Shown: positions 18,394 to 27,824 of the stretch, piece by piece
Numbering within the stretch: the first letter of the stretch is position 1
Layout of the letters: every line of letters starts with the position of its first letter
Source of the DNA: Glaciimonas soli
GTDB taxonomy: Bacteria; Pseudomonadota; Gammaproteobacteria; Burkholderiales; Burkholderiaceae_D
Assembly (NCBI RefSeq): GCF_009497155.1
Contig: NZ_WINI01000007.1
Coordinates: 627,137 to 691,136 of the forward strand
Reading direction: 5' to 3'
DNA: 64,000 nucleotides
Translations under genes and position numbers: made by a program
Notes under the pieces: model-generated
Told to the model about the DNA's origin: nothing
The model's database searches: none
Seen by the model: only the letters and a program-made list of their open reading frames with translations

Positions 18394-19155
18394 TTATTTA
18401 AAACGAACTTTGCCAACTGCGCGCATCGTCAACGTTGTTTCCCCGGGTTCAAAGCTAGGCTCCTCTACTGGTTCAGGAGCAGCCATCGCGGCACGTGCCA
18501 TCATCATTTTTGGCGCGCGATCACTCGCTTCTGCGTAATTACCTGAGCCTTCAAAATCAATGGTATCTAACACCCCTTCTGCCGGACTGCGTCCCATCGC
18601 ATGGGCAATCGAAGCGATTCGCTCCGTCAGATTTTGATAAGTAGCGGCAATGCGCTGATCATCCAGTTTTTTAGCTGTGGCGCTACTTAAACCAAAGTTT
18701 ATGCCGTTCAAACCTAATACGCTTTGTACCGCCGCTACCGTTTTTGGCAAGTTGTTCAGATTCGTGGTGGTAGCGTCGAGATATTGCCCGACGCGCCAGC
18801 CAGTGGGTTGGCGTAACTTGTTAGGAGTATTACTGATACGCGGTTGTGGCTGTTCTTCCGGGTACACCGGATAAGTGTAATAGCCATGCGTTTGCAAAAT
18901 TGCGCCAGGATCCTCGCGCTTTAGAATCTCAGTCCCTTGCTTCATCTTCAGATTGACCTTGGACGCTGCCGTTGCTTTGTCTTTGTCTTGCTCTTCCACT
19001 GTAAAAGTCATTCTTACCTGATCGTTAGCATGTTTGACTTCGCCGTAGGCTGGAACCACAACCAATGTGCCATTAGTCGATTGCGTCTGCGCATGTGCGC
19101 TGATGCTCACCGCTGCCAACATGGATGAAAGGATGAGATTGCGGGATCGTGACAT
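18394..19155 (-). CDS. SIMPL domain (DUF541) periplasmic protein
   Basis: A 253-residue protein. The frame is open to 19188, but ATG 19155 has GGAGAC upstream and begins a normal signal peptide (MSRSRNLILSSMLAAVSISAHA). The mature protein fits the SIMPL/DUF541 fold: a beta strand with EVKHANDQVRMTFTVEEQDKDKATAASKVN, an internal alternating segment, and a C-terminal TLTMRAVGKVRF strand. Family members are periplasmic or outer membrane proteins of unclear function, some linked to oxidative stress. It precedes a small lipoprotein gene, probably in one operon. Confidence 0.82.
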   Translation of the reverse strand: MSRSRNLILSSMLAAVSISAHAQTQSTNGTLVVVPAYGEVKHANDQVRMTFTVEEQDKDKATAASKVNLKMKQGTEILKREDPGAILQTHGYYTYPVYPEEQPQPRISNTPNKLRQPTGWRVGQYLDATTTNLNNLPKTVAAVQSVLGLNGINFGLSSATAKKLDDQRIAATYQNLTERIASIAHAMGRSPAEGVLDTIDFEGSGNYAEASDRAPKMMMARAAMAAPEPVEEPSFEPGETTLTMRAVGKVRFK

Positions 19156-19309
19156 AGCGTCTCCAAAAAAAATTAAGCGGCTAACCAATTTCTGACATTC
19201 TGAGTATTTCTGAACCTGTTCTGACTGTATGCGCCGCCGGGTTTAGTTAATACTAGCGAGTCTATCTTTTAAACACAAGGTGATGCAAACAAGACCACTT
19301 TGTTCAACA

Positions 19310-20242
19310 TCATTTGGGCTTTTTCTTTCGTCCGGCCATATCCAAAAGATCGGCCCCCAAACCGGCGGCACTGGGGTCGTATTGATAAGCGGGCAATTCT
19401 TCACCGCAGTGTTTACAAAACAGCGCATCGGCATCATGCCCTTCGGTCAGACAATGCTCGCAGGTGCGAGTCGTTGGTGCGCCGCGCATCATGCTCATCG
19501 CCAACTCAACACCAACGATACCGGTCGGCAGTGCGATGATGCCGTAACCAAGCAACATCGCCATCGAAGTAATTAATTGCCCCATCGGGGTTTTAGGATG
19601 AATGTCACCGTAACCAGTCGTGGTCAGGGTCACAATGGCCCAGTACATCCCGACTGGAATACTGGTAAAACCATTTTCCGGGCCTTCGATGACGTACATA
19701 ATCGTGCCGAGAATGACACTCATGATTATCACGGCACCAAGAAATACCAGTATCTTGTGACGGCTATTGCGTAGTGCTTGTAGCAGCACTTGAGACTCAT
19801 CGAAATAACGCGGCAATTTCAAGACCCGGAATACCCGCAACATCCGCAACAACCGAACATCAATCAGAGAATGAAATTCCGGGAACAGAATAGCCAGATA
19901 AGTCGGTAAGATAGAGAGTAAATCAATGACGCCAAACAAACTGGTCGCATATTTCAATGGCCGTTTTACGCACATCAAACGCACGATATATTCAACCGTG
20001 AATAAAATAGTAAACAACCACTCCAGGCCGCCCAACACCCACAATTGACGTATACGTATCGCACCGATACTGTCGATAATCACGGTCGCCACACTCAACA
20101 CGATCATGATCAGCAACGCAGTATCAAAGCGCCGCCCAGCCACGGTGTCTGCTTCAAAAATTATCGTATAGAGCCGCGCTCGCCAACCTTGATCCGGTTT
20201 GCCGTAGCGATTGAAGGGCATTTTTCTCGATGTAGTAGCCAT
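19310..20242 (-). CDS. Voltage-gated potassium channel-like ion transporter with C-terminal zinc ribbon
   Basis: A 310-residue inner-membrane channel with six transmembrane segments. S4 is visible as RLLRMLRVFRVLKLPRYF (about residues 130-147) with spaced arginines, and the selectivity filter is TTTGYGD at 207-213. After S6 the tail carries CEHC at 261-264 and CKHC at 276-279, which would form a zinc ribbon. This suggests a cytoplasmic metal or redox regulatory module; that role is inference. The gene has its own upstream region, with a bidirectional terminator separating it from ilvC. Confidence 0.9.
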   Translation of the reverse strand: MATTSRKMPFNRYGKPDQGWRARLYTIIFEADTVAGRRFDTALLIMIVLSVATVIIDSIGAIRIRQLWVLGGLEWLFTILFTVEYIVRLMCVKRPLKYATSLFGVIDLLSILPTYLAILFPEFHSLIDVRLLRMLRVFRVLKLPRYFDESQVLLQALRNSRHKILVFLGAVIIMSVILGTIMYVIEGPENGFTSIPVGMYWAIVTLTTTGYGDIHPKTPMGQLITSMAMLLGYGIIALPTGIVGVELAMSMMRGAPTTRTCEHCLTEGHDADALFCKHCGEELPAYQYDPSAAGLGADLLDMAGRKKKPK

Positions 20243-20288
20243 TATTCTTTCACAAATGGATTTACTGCGGTGACCACGACTTTATAGC

Positions 20289-20317
20289 AAAAAGGGACGC
20301 ATTTGCGTCCCTTTTTT
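20289..20317. terminator. Bidirectional terminator between ilvC and the channel gene
   Basis: AAAAAGGGACGCA-TT-TGCGTCCCTTTTTT is a perfect hairpin with T-tracts on both strands. It is the second hairpin downstream of ilvC. Confidence 0.8.
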
Positions 20318-20334
20318 ATTTACTCTTGAAGCAC

Positions 20335-20381
20335 TTAGTTCTTCGATCGATCGACCATCTTGTTTTTTGCAATCCAAGGCA
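20335..20381 (-). repeat. Duplicated 3' end of ilvC (downstream remnant)
   Basis: These 47 bases match the last 14 codons and stop of ilvC at 20483-20529 with only two differences. Read on the minus strand the remnant encodes [14 protein letters not shown]-stop, where the gene has [14 protein letters not shown]-stop. One change is synonymous (AAA/AAG) and one is Gln to Arg. The offset is 148 bases. Confidence 0.85.
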
Positions 20382-20391
20382 CGCGAAACCG

Positions 20392-20420
20392 AAAAAAAAG
20401 CTGCGCCTGCGCGCAGCTTT
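20392..20420 (-). terminator. Terminator downstream of ilvC
   Basis: AAAAGCTGCGC-CT-GCGCGCAGCTTTT is a strong stem between the two copies of the ilvC tail. It has A-tract and T-tract flanks and should end the ilvBHC transcript. Confidence 0.75.
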
Positions 20421-20482
20421 TCGGTTGAGCGCTGTAATCGCCTACGTGCGACTACAGCATGATGCCCGTCAGTCGAAACATC

Positions 20483-21574
<1,092 letters not shown>

Positions 21575-22066
21575 TTAAGCTTTTAAGATGCGTTCGCCGC
21601 GCCCGATACCAGAACCACCGGTACGTACCGTTTCCAAAATAGAAACGCGATCTATCGACTCAATAAAGGCATCCAGCTTACTCTTATTGCCGGTCAATTC
21701 GATGGTGTAGGTTTTGTCAGTGACGTCAATGATGCGACCACGGAAAATGTCTGCGGTGCGCTTCATTTCTTCACGTTCTTTGCCAACGGCGCGTACTTTA
21801 ATCAACATCAGTTCGCGTTCGATATGTGCGCCTTCGGTCAGGTCGACCACTTTGACGACTTCAATCAAGCGATTCAAATGTTTGGTGATCTGTTCGATCA
21901 CTTCATCCGAACCTCTGGTCACGATGGTCATTCGTGACAAGGTCCCATCTTCAGTCGGTGCGACTGTTAATGTCTCAATATTGTAACCACGCGCCGAAAA
22001 CAGTCCGACCACGCGTGATAACGCACCGGCTTCGTTTTCCAACAAAACAGAAATAATATGCTGCAT
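21575..22066 (-). CDS. ilvH: Acetolactate synthase small (regulatory) subunit
   Basis: A 163-residue subunit that binds the catalytic subunit and gives valine feedback inhibition. The N-terminal ACT domain begins HIISVLLENEAGALSRVVGLFSARGYNIETL. The C-terminal domain follows from about residue 80. The start codon overlaps the ilvB stop by one base (TAATG), indicating translational coupling and a 1:1 supply of subunits. Confidence 0.96.
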   Translation of the reverse strand: MQHIISVLLENEAGALSRVVGLFSARGYNIETLTVAPTEDGTLSRMTIVTRGSDEVIEQITKHLNRLIEVVKVVDLTEGAHIERELMLIKVRAVGKEREEMKRTADIFRGRIIDVTDKTYTIELTGNKSKLDAFIESIDRVSILETVRTGGSGIGRGERILKA

Positions 22067-23817
22067 TACAGATCCTCCGAACCTAATAACATTTCAGACA
22101 AACCTTTACCCGACTTGACCATAGGCCAAACGTTTTCGGTTTGATCGGTAATGAAGTTCATAAAGACCAGGCGATCTTTCATGTCAAACGCTTCTTTCAA
22201 TGCCCCGTCGATATCAGCAGGGTTTTCAATTTTCATGCCGACATGGCCGTAGGATTCCACCAGCTTGGTAAAGTCTGGCAGAGAATCCATATACGATTCA
22301 GAATAGCGCGAACCGTAATCAATCTGTTGCCACTGACGGACCATACCGAGGAAGCGGTTATTCAACAAAATGATTTTTGGCGTCAGATGATATTGCTTGC
22401 AGGTAGCCAGTTCCTGGATACACATTTGTATCGATGCTTCGCCAGTAATACAAGCAACTGTCGCGCCGGGGTTGGCCATCTGCACACCCATCGCATACGG
22501 CAAGCCAACGCCCATGGTGCCAAGGCCGCCGGAATTAATCCAACGGCGTGGTTTATCAAAATTGTAGTATTGCGCCGCCCACATTTGATGTTGCCCAACA
22601 TCGGAAGTAATGAAGGCATCACCACCAGTGATATCCCATACTTTTTGCACCACCGATTGCGGCTTGATCACTTCTGACGAATTTGTATACTTCAGACATT
22701 CACGGCCGCGCCATTGATTGATTTGCTTCCACCAATCTGACAATGCGGCTGCATTCGGCTTCGTTTCGGCCGTATCCAATTGCGACAGCAATTCGATCAA
22801 CACATCTTTAACGTTGCCGACGATAGGAATATCAACTTTGACGCGCTTGGAAATCGACGATGGATCGATATCAATGTGAATGATTTTGCGCGAAGCGGAG
22901 GCGAAATGTTTAGGATTGCCGATCACGCGATCATCAAATCGCGCACCGATTGCAATCAACACGTCGCAATGCTGCATCGCCATGTTGGCTTCATAAGTAC
23001 CGTGCATGCCGGGCATACCAACGAATTGTTCGCTAGATGCTTTATAGCCGCCCAAACCCATCAGGGTGTTGGTGCAAGGATAGCCAAGACGATCAACCAG
23101 CTGATTTAGTTCAGGCGATGCATTCGCCAAAATCACACCGCCGCCGGTGTAAATCATCGGGCGTTCGGCAGAGAGCAGTAGCTGCAAAGCTTTACGAATT
23201 TGTCCTGAATGACCTTTATCGACCGGCTTGTATGAACGCATCTCGACCTCTTTCGGGTACGAGTACGTGTGGCGATGCATGGAAATATCTTTAGGAATAT
23301 CAATCAACACAGGCCCCGGACGACCAGTGGTGGCGATGAAAAAGGCTTTTTTGACAGTTTCTGCCAAATCCTTCACATCTTTGACGAGGAAATTATGCTT
23401 CACACACGGACGTGTGATACCGACGGTATCGCATTCCTGGAAGGCATCTTCACCAATTGCGTACGATGGCACTTGCCCGGAAATCACGATCATAGGGATC
23501 GAATCCATATAGGCAGTCGCCAAGCCAGTCACTGCATTAGTGACACCCGGCCCAGAAGTCACAATCGCGACACCAACTTTCTTGGAGCTGCGCGAATAGG
23601 CATCGGCCGCATGAATCGCAGCTTGCTCGTGACGCACCAGTATGTGTTGGAATTTATCTTGCTGGAAGATAGCATCGTAGATGTAAAGCACCGAACCGCC
23701 GGGATAACCGAAAACGTGTTCAACGCCCTCTTCTGCCAGACAACGGACTAAAATTTCCGCGCCGGTGATAGGTAAATTACTATCTTGCTTAGTATTGTTA
23801 CTCGTTGTATTGCTCAT
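22066..23817 (-). CDS. ilvB: Acetolactate synthase large (catalytic) subunit
   Basis: A ThDP and FAD enzyme that makes 2-acetolactate or 2-aceto-2-hydroxybutyrate from pyruvate and 2-oxobutyrate. The 583-residue protein has the full three-domain structure. Motifs include VFGYPGGSVLYIYDA with RHEQAAIHAADAYSR near the active site glutamate, and a ThDP-binding region ITGEASIQMCIQELATCKQ (the usual GDG is GEA here). It heads the ilvB-ilvH-ilvC operon. A 592-base upstream region carries a possible leader with a hairpin. Confidence 0.96.
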   Translation of the reverse strand: MSNTTSNNTKQDSNLPITGAEILVRCLAEEGVEHVFGYPGGSVLYIYDAIFQQDKFQHILVRHEQAAIHAADAYSRSSKKVGVAIVTSGPGVTNAVTGLATAYMDSIPMIVISGQVPSYAIGEDAFQECDTVGITRPCVKHNFLVKDVKDLAETVKKAFFIATTGRPGPVLIDIPKDISMHRHTYSYPKEVEMRSYKPVDKGHSGQIRKALQLLLSAERPMIYTGGGVILANASPELNQLVDRLGYPCTNTLMGLGGYKASSEQFVGMPGMHGTYEANMAMQHCDVLIAIGARFDDRVIGNPKHFASASRKIIHIDIDPSSISKRVKVDIPIVGNVKDVLIELLSQLDTAETKPNAAALSDWWKQINQWRGRECLKYTNSSEVIKPQSVVQKVWDITGGDAFITSDVGQHQMWAAQYYNFDKPRRWINSGGLGTMGVGLPYAMGVQMANPGATVACITGEASIQMCIQELATCKQYHLTPKIILLNNRFLGMVRQWQQIDYGSRYSESYMDSLPDFTKLVESYGHVGMKIENPADIDGALKEAFDMKDRLVFMNFITDQTENVWPMVKSGKGLSEMLLGSEDL

Positions 23818-24409
23818 AATGCACTACGTCCTTTCAAGGTCCATTGGAAATTGATCGGATGCTCTTTCCTGACGAAAGCAGTGTTGGCGTATAAATTGAT
23901 AGGAGAGGCATTCCTTCTTTGTGCGGTCACGTCATTCCGTTGCGCAGCCGTAGATGCGATTCAAAATGCCGCTTAACGCGACTCGTTCAGCCAGTTACCA
24001 TCAAAAAACCGTTACTGCATTCTCGCGCTTGTGGCGCGGGTTAGAACAAACAGCTTTCAAAAATGAAGCGCGTCTTCATCATCATGCTGCATGATGTGCT
24101 GCGAATGAGAAGACCATAGGTACAACCCAGGATGCTGAGGTGGATTGCCACCATAATATGCCACACCATTTAGGTCAAGCGTAATTCACTAAAAACGCTT
24201 ATCAATTACCTAAAATGCAATTAAATACTTGTTTGATTTTCCAGATAGATACAAAAACAAGCCTGGATTACCGACAAAATACCCCACGAGTTAAGCCTTT
24301 TTTGCTAGGATTCGGGCTGCCACAAACAGTTGTGGCAAAAAAAATTACATTAACGCCACATTGCAACACCTTTACAGATGGCGACCTATGACACAGCTCG
24401 CCACATCGC
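23818..24409. other. Intergenic region with the ilvB leader and sigma gene promoter
   Basis: No gene-sized ORF is supported here. On the minus strand it holds a possible ilvB leader: an 11-codon ORF (24082-24117), an overlapping antiterminator-like stem and a terminator-like hairpin (24059-24082), then a CGCGC-CACAA-GCGCG stem near 24030-24045. On the plus strand it holds a perfect palindrome, TGCCACAA-ACAG-TTGTGGCA, at 24318-24337, about 70 bases before the sigma gene. Confidence 0.5.
24059..24117 (-). promoter_or_regulatory. Possible attenuator-like leader of the ilvB operon
   Basis: A short ORF (24117 to 24082) encodes MVFSFAAHHAA. Its 3' half can fold as CATCATGC/GCATGATG, which would compete with the stem ATGAAG-ACGCG-CTTCAT followed by five T residues. 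The arrangement resembles an attenuator, but the peptide is not rich in Ile, Leu or Val and its ribosome site is weak. Confidence 0.3.
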
Positions 24410-24979
24410 ATGGCCACTAATAAAGAACTTTCAGATTTTCTTGAAGACGTAGAACGTCGCGCCTTTAAGCAAGCGATTTACGCAGTCCGCAAGGACGAAG
24501 CCGCACTTGATATCGTTCAGGATGCGATGATTAAACTAGCTGAAAAATATGGCGATAAGCCCGCTGCTGAACTGCCAATGCTATTTCAGCGGATACTACA
24601 AAACACGATTCTTGATTATTTTCGGCGAGAAAAAGTCCGTAATACCTGGGTTAGCCTGTTTTCCAGCCTGGGGCATGACAAAGCCAGCGATGAAGATTAT
24701 GACGTTTTGGAAACTTACGAGTCCGAAGAAGGCTCACAAGCCACCGAATCGAGTGCGACTAAGTTGGAACGAGAGCAGGTTCTTAATATAATCGACGAAG
24801 AAGTACAAAAACTGCCGGCACGTCAACGAGAAGCGTTCCTGATGCGTTATTGGGAGGACATGGATGTCGCCGAAACGGCCAGTGCAATGGGATGCTCCGA
24901 GGGGAGCGTGAAAACGCATTGCTCTCGAGCAACTCACACCTTGGCACATGCGCTAAAGGCAAAAGGAATTACCTTATGA
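24410..24979 (+). CDS. RNA polymerase ECF-type sigma factor
   Basis: A 189-residue sigma-70 family protein. Region 2 spans about residues 10-80 (DEAALDIVQDAMIKLAEKY...LDYFRREK) and region 4 about 125-180 (LPARQREAFLMRYWEDMDVAETASAMGCSEGSVKTHCSRA). An acidic linker lies between them. The ATG has no clear ribosome site; a ten-codon upstream ORF starting at 24388 overlaps the start and may influence translation. The stop overlaps the following DUF3619 gene by four bases. The sigma, DUF3619, DUF3106 and RDD order is shared by related Burkholderiales. Confidence 0.92.
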   Translation: MATNKELSDFLEDVERRAFKQAIYAVRKDEAALDIVQDAMIKLAEKYGDKPAAELPMLFQRILQNTILDYFRREKVRNTWVSLFSSLGHDKASDEDYDVLETYESEEGSQATESSATKLEREQVLNIIDEEVQKLPARQREAFLMRYWEDMDVAETASAMGCSEGSVKTHCSRATHTLAHALKAKGITL

Positions 24980-25443
24980 ACCACTCTGAAACCCAAGCGG
25001 ATATTAATTTCGCTTATAAAGTGCGACACGCACTGAATGAGCAAATTGATAGCATTTCACCAGAAACCGCCAGCAAACTTGCTGCGGCACGTCAACTCGC
25101 GCTAAGCAAAAAGAAGGCGGATGCGCCTGCACGCGTATTTGCGCATCAAAACGTATTAGCGGGTCATGGGCAAAGTCTGGGTCAAAGCAGCCATTTCTTC
25201 CAACAGCCGTGGGCCTGGCTTACACGTCTGGGGGTAGCCGCTCCTATTTTGGCTGGCATCGTCATGTTCTCTGGCTTGTATCAATACGAACAGCAACACC
25301 ACATTAAAGAGTTGGCATCGATTGATGCCGCAGTGCTGGCTGATGAAGTGCCACCTGTAGCTTATTTGGATAGCGGCTTTGATGCATATCTGTCGCAAAA
25401 CGTTGCTCCGAGTCTTGCTCCAAACACTGAAAATAGCAAATAA
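24976..25443 (+). CDS. DUF3619 family membrane protein, possible anti-sigma factor
   Basis: A 155-residue protein. ATG 24976 overlaps the sigma stop (ATGA), so it is translationally coupled; the longer frame upstream is rejected. About 80 cytoplasmic residues (NFAYKVRHALNEQIDSISPETASKLAAARQLAL) are followed by one transmembrane segment (about 83-103, WLTRLGVAAPILAGIVMFSG) and a periplasmic tail. That topology and position directly after an ECF sigma gene suit an anti-sigma factor, but no zinc-binding motif is present. The assignment is inference. Confidence 0.8.
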   Translation: MNHSETQADINFAYKVRHALNEQIDSISPETASKLAAARQLALSKKKADAPARVFAHQNVLAGHGQSLGQSSHFFQQPWAWLTRLGVAAPILAGIVMFSGLYQYEQQHHIKELASIDAAVLADEVPPVAYLDSGFDAYLSQNVAPSLAPNTENSK

Positions 25444-25452
25444 GAAAGAAGC

Positions 25453-26202
25453 ATGGCAATAAAAAATACTCCTGAATCGGAACGGATTGCATCAACCATC
25501 AGTACTTCCAGTGCTACTGGCAATGCAGCGCCAGTTTCGCGTCTAAGAAAAATAGGGCAACTGTTTGCCATCCTGTTTTTTTTGGCCGCGCTGCTATCCG
25601 TGTTAGGCGTATTTGTCTCTTCCTTTTTTACTCCTGCCCCCGTCAAACACAACATTGTTAGCAGTAACAATAGTGGCACTAGTCCAGCCATCGACACGGC
25701 AAAAAAAACGGCAGCAACGCAAGCTACTGAAGATCGCCCTTTAGTCGAAGCAACATCTGACTGGGCAAAATTAACGCCTATCCAACAAAAAATCCTGGCG
25801 CCACTCGCTCCCAATTGGAGCAAGTTAAAACCGGCGACCAGAAACAAGTGGCTGGAAATCAGTCAACACTATGCTGCGATGAAGCCTGCAGAACAAGCGC
25901 GCGTGCGGGAACGCATGCATGACTGGGTAGATTTGAGCCCAAAAGAAAGACAAATTGTTCGGGAAAATTACGCCCGCAACAGCCAGCTCGATACAGAGCA
26001 AAGAGCCGAGCGTTGGGTGCAATATCAGCAACTCTCTGATGAGGCAAAACAAAAACTGGCGGCGCAAGCGCCCCCGCAAGAAGCCACCAAACGTGTTACA
26101 GCGCCAGCGCCGATTATAGAAAAGAGCATGCCTGCAAACCCGATTAACTTGTCGCCGCCTGACCCTATATTGTCGCCCGACGAAGGTTTGAAGCACCCTT
26201 GA
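25453..26202 (+). CDS. DUF3106 family protein
   Basis: A 249-residue protein with an N-terminal transmembrane anchor (about residues 32-56) and a mostly periplasmic body. The middle part has the DUF3106 pattern of repeated W-x-x-L-x-P-x-x-x helices: WAKLTPIQQKILAPLAPNW, KWLEISQHYAAMKPAEQARV and WVDLSPKERQIVRENY. A proline-rich tail follows. It begins 9 bases after the DUF3619 stop and belongs to the sigma factor operon. Function is not known; an RNA-polymerase-linked stress or envelope sensing role is only suggested by context. Confidence 0.82.
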   Translation: MAIKNTPESERIASTISTSSATGNAAPVSRLRKIGQLFAILFFLAALLSVLGVFVSSFFTPAPVKHNIVSSNNSGTSPAIDTAKKTAATQATEDRPLVEATSDWAKLTPIQQKILAPLAPNWSKLKPATRNKWLEISQHYAAMKPAEQARVRERMHDWVDLSPKERQIVRENYARNSQLDTEQRAERWVQYQQLSDEAKQKLAAQAPPQEATKRVTAPAPIIEKSMPANPINLSPPDPILSPDEGLKHP

Positions 26203-26291
26203 TCGGTATTTGAGGGATTACTTCAGACTGCGCGTAGAATCTCGGCACGGAAATAATCATTCCACATTAGTCAGCCCTCAACATTTTAATT

Positions 26292-26852
26292 GTGAAGTCA
26301 CTTCCTTTGAAATTTCCCGCTCCGACCTCTGCGACAGAAGCAACACCCTCATTAAAACGCCGCTTCGGCAGCATGATGTATGAGTCCATGCTGTTGTTTG
26401 GCATCGTCTTTGTTTCTGCCCTGATTTTTTCCACTTTGCTACAACAGCGCAACGCACTTTATCTGCGTCATGGTCAGCAGGCGTGGTTATTTTTGGTCGT
26501 GACAGTCTATTTTGTATGGTGCTGGAGTCACGGCGGCCAGACTTTAGCAATGAAGACTTGGCGATTACAACTGAAGAACAAAGATGGCAGCGCACTCAAA
26601 ATGCCAAAGGCATTGTTGCGTACTTTGTTAGCCTGGAGCTGGTTCTTGCCGGGTCTCGCATTGGCATGGGCGTTGGGCGCACATACCTGGATGCTTATAT
26701 GGATTCCCATCGCCAATTTCGTACTGTGGTCGCTGACGATTTATCTGGATCCACACCGCCAGTTTTTACACGATAGAATCGCCGGCACAAAAATCACCGA
26801 CATGGATGTCATTGCGCCACGCAAAGGTGGCAAGCGGCGCTGGTACGACTAA
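26292..26852 (+). CDS. RDD family membrane protein
   Basis: A 186-residue inner-membrane protein with about four hydrophobic segments. The RDD pattern is visible in the first segment (RRFGSMMYESMLLFG), and in the C-terminal aspartates of YLDPHRQFLHDRIAGTKI. Function is unknown, though some family members have been linked to ion exchange. It lies 89 bases after the DUF3106 gene and completes the conserved sigma module. Confidence 0.85.
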   Translation: MKSLPLKFPAPTSATEATPSLKRRFGSMMYESMLLFGIVFVSALIFSTLLQQRNALYLRHGQQAWLFLVVTVYFVWCWSHGGQTLAMKTWRLQLKNKDGSALKMPKALLRTLLAWSWFLPGLALAWALGAHTWMLIWIPIANFVLWSLTIYLDPHRQFLHDRIAGTKITDMDVIAPRKGGKRRWYD

Positions 26853-26884
26853 GAGACTATGTCGGTCGCTTGTTGCGCTGTTTT

Positions 26885-27763
26885 CTATGCTATTTGCTCT
26901 GCTGTTTGTTGCAACGCGGTTAATTCATCTTCTGAAAACCCAGCCTCACGACGCGCAGGCAAATTGAAGGGGCCGCGCAATTTCGGGGCTTCATACTGCA
27001 CCAGCAAAGCGGCAAATGTCGCAACCGGCTCTAATCCACGCGCGGCGCATAGCCAACCATACCAATGGTTACCAATAGCGACATGTCCTACTTCATCACG
27101 CAAAATAATATCGAGTATCGCTGCCGCAGGCATATCACCGGCTTGTGCTAATTTTGCTCTGGTGGATGGCGTGGCATCCAAGCCGCGCGCCTCCAACAAA
27201 CGTGGCACCAAAGCCATGCGCGCTAAAACATCTTGCTGCGTTTTCTCGGCCATTTCCCACATGCTGCCATGTGCCTGAAAGTCACCATAAGCGTGGCCTA
27301 AAGTCTGCAAATGCTGCACCAGCATGCTGAAGTGATAGGCCTCTTCAGCAGCCACTTTCAACCAGTCAGTGTAATATTCCGGCGGCATGTCCGCAAAGCG
27401 ACAGATGGCATCCAAGGCCAGGTTAATCGCATTAAATTCGATATGCGCAAGCGCATGAATCAATGCAGCCCGACCTTCATCGGTGCGCATCGAACGACGT
27501 TTCAACAATCGTGGAGCAACTAACTCCGGTAGCAAGGGGCGTCCTGGAATCAGGGACACTTCAACAGCATCCATCAGTGACGCACCGACCATTAAAGACA
27601 ACGCACCAGCTTTGGCATCAGCTGCTAATCGCGCAACGCCAGTAACTTTGTCGCTCGGATCAGCGATAAGCAGATTTTGCAAAGCTGCAGCGCGTAACTC
27701 ATGCAGTTCAGTAACCGCGTTATCTTGTGTGGCAAAGAAAATAGGATCAGACATACTCTTCAT
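26885..27763 (-). CDS. DUF455 family ferritin-like protein
   Basis: A 292-residue protein of the ferritin-like superfamily. Metal ligands are suggested by LAHIEFNAINLALDA and AAEEAYHFSMLVQHL in the first pair of helices, and DIILRDEVGHVAIGNHWY in a later helix, giving the ExxH pattern of a diiron site. Related proteins include MiaE-like hydroxylases. A start at 27754 (MSDPIFF) is possible. It is convergent with the RDD gene and divergent from the carbonic anhydrase gene. Substrate unknown. Confidence 0.82.
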   Translation of the reverse strand: MKSMSDPIFFATQDNAVTELHELRAAALQNLLIADPSDKVTGVARLAADAKAGALSLMVGASLMDAVEVSLIPGRPLLPELVAPRLLKRRSMRTDEGRAALIHALAHIEFNAINLALDAICRFADMPPEYYTDWLKVAAEEAYHFSMLVQHLQTLGHAYGDFQAHGSMWEMAEKTQQDVLARMALVPRLLEARGLDATPSTRAKLAQAGDMPAAAILDIILRDEVGHVAIGNHWYGWLCAARGLEPVATFAALLVQYEAPKLRGPFNLPARREAGFSEDELTALQQTAEQIA

Positions 27764-27824
27764 GCTAGCAGCGGTAAAATAGCCAATTAATCAAAAGTAC
27801 GCATTCTACGGAGATTTACCCATA

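Noticed and set aside
24318-24337. Hairpin TGCCACAA-ACAG-TTGTGGCA as a terminator
   Set aside because: The A-run follows it on the plus strand, and on the minus strand the T-run precedes rather than follows the stem, so it is not a terminator in either direction. Kept only as a possible operator.
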